A DNA stretch of 32,080 nt from assembly GCA_903929425.1 (NCBI GenBank), contig CAIYUO010000081.1:1-32080 (forward strand). The letters are read 5' to 3'. Below the pieces are notes generated by a model. It did no database searches and was not told the origin of the DNA. It saw only the letters and a list, made by a program, of their open reading frames with translations. Shown here piece by piece: positions 31,521 through 32,080 of the stretch. The position numbers and the translations under genes were made by a program. Position 1 is the first letter of the stretch; each line of letters begins with the position of its first letter. The DNA comes from an uncultured Bacteroidota bacterium (GTDB lineage: Bacteria; Bacteroidota; Bacteroidia; Chitinophagales; Chitinophagaceae).

Positions 31521-32080
31521 TTATCCTTTTTTTGTTTCAGCGTGTTCAGCTTTTGCTTCACCATGTGCTGCTTTTTCAGCATGCTCTTCGCTTTCACCTG
31601 CGTTTCTAACTTTTGCTAAGTAAGTAACGTTAGGTAATACGTGTAATTGCTCTAACACATAAAACTGACGGTTAGGATTTTCAACACGTACTTTAGTGAT
31701 CGCACTATGCTTGTCATTTGCATTACCAAAAGTAATTGCGTTAGTAGGACAAGATTGTTGACACGCCACTTTGATATCGCTATCCATCATTGGACGAGAA
31801 TCTTTTTTCGCATCTAATTTAGCAGCTTGTAAACGTTGAACGCAGAATGAACATTTTTCAATCACACCACGAGATCTAACTGTAACGTCTGGGTTTAATA
31901 CCATTCTTGTTAAGTCATCATTCATATTCATTACTACATCATTCACTTCACCTTCTTGGTTATCAGGGAAACTATCTGCACCAGTGTAATCAGCCCAGTT
32001 AAAACGACGAACTTTGAAAGGACAGTTGTTCGCGCAATAACGAGTACCAATACATCTGTTATAAGTCATTTGGTTTAAAC
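31521..32080 (-). CDS. actB: Alternative complex III Fe-S subunit ActB, C-terminal part (cut by window edge)
   Basis: The open frame continues past the right edge (the codons before the internal Met read L-N-Q), so only about the last 186 residues are visible. They form the ferredoxin-like end of the molybdopterin-family iron-sulfur protein ActB: YNRCIGTRYCANNCPFKVRR, KCSFCVQRLQAAKLDAKKDS, and the CQQSCPTNAITFG block, giving [4Fe-4S] cysteines, then FYVLEQLHVLPNVTYLAKVR. The last 25 residues are rich in Glu, His, Ala and Lys (SEEHAEKAAHGEAKAEHAET). ActB carries electrons from the quinol site to the cytochrome subunits. actA would lie beyond the window. Confidence 0.93.
   Translation of the reverse strand, partial: LNQMTYNRCIGTRYCANNCPFKVRRFNWADYTGADSFPDNQEGEVNDVVMNMNDDLTRMVLNPDVTVRSRGVIEKCSFCVQRLQAAKLDAKKDSRPMMDSDIKVACQQSCPTNAITFGNANDKHSAITKVRVENPNRQFYVLEQLHVLPNVTYLAKVRNAGESEEHAEKAAHGEAKAEHAETKKG

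Noticed and set aside
1..32080. CRISPR arrays, insertion sequences, prophage or attachment sites
   Set aside because: I saw no regularly spaced direct repeats, transposase or integrase genes, or terminal inverted repeats with target duplications in the window.

Overview
The window looks like a chromosomal segment of a low-GC Bacteroidota bacterium, most likely Chitinophagales (Chitinophagaceae-like). The evidence is a split transketolase, an alternative complex III (Act) cluster fused to a cytochrome c oxidase cluster, a DUF5522 protein, few Shine-Dalgarno sequences, and several matches to the Bacteroidota promoter consensus TTTG-N(18-22)-TAnnTTTG. The placement rests on protein families read by eye; no database search was run.

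Layout. 1-7.8 kb is housekeeping: transketolase C-terminal subunit (cut by the left edge), pdxH, heme A synthase ctaA, RNase HII, a Sua5/YrdC/TsaC-family protein, an orphan LuxR-type regulator, a lone 2-oxoacid:ferredoxin oxidoreductase beta subunit, a membrane glycosyltransferase, and a nucleotidyltransferase fused to a GHMP-kinase domain. 7.9-13.6 kb holds a MarR regulator with an acyl-CoA dehydrogenase, a two-subunit molybdenum hydroxylase with a Tat signal only on the Fe-S subunit, and an Lrp/AsnC regulator. 13.7-14.0 kb has no protein gene of normal size. It carries a free-standing transcription unit (consensus promoter, strong terminator) for a structured RNA with tRNA-like ends that I cannot assign to a known family. 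14.0-20.1 kb holds a ThuA-like protein, a DUF2490 protein, a lipoprotein with an internal duplication, a DAO-type oxidoreductase, a VapC-like/DUF6364-like toxin-antitoxin pair, trmB, DUF5522 and an alkyltransferase-like protein lacking the acceptor cysteine.

20.1-32.1 kb, all on the minus strand, is a respiratory super-cluster. In transcription order it reads actB (cut by the right edge), actC, actD, actE, actF, coxB, coxA, hairpin, ctaB, two subunit III genes, subunit IV, hairpin, SCO, DUF420. Act takes electrons from menaquinol to cytochrome c; the A1-type oxidase passes them to oxygen. CtaB here and CtaA at 1-2 kb make heme A. SCO (and possibly DUF420) serve oxidase assembly. Strong hairpins divide the cluster into Act-CuA-subunit I, ctaB-subunit III-subunit IV, and SCO-DUF420 blocks.

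Most of the window is conserved core genome. The best candidate for something undescribed is the structured RNA at 13742-13990. Secondary points of interest are the nucleotidyltransferase-GHMP fusion, the Cys-less alkyltransferase-like protein, and the operator-like palindromes at the MarR and toxin-antitoxin genes.
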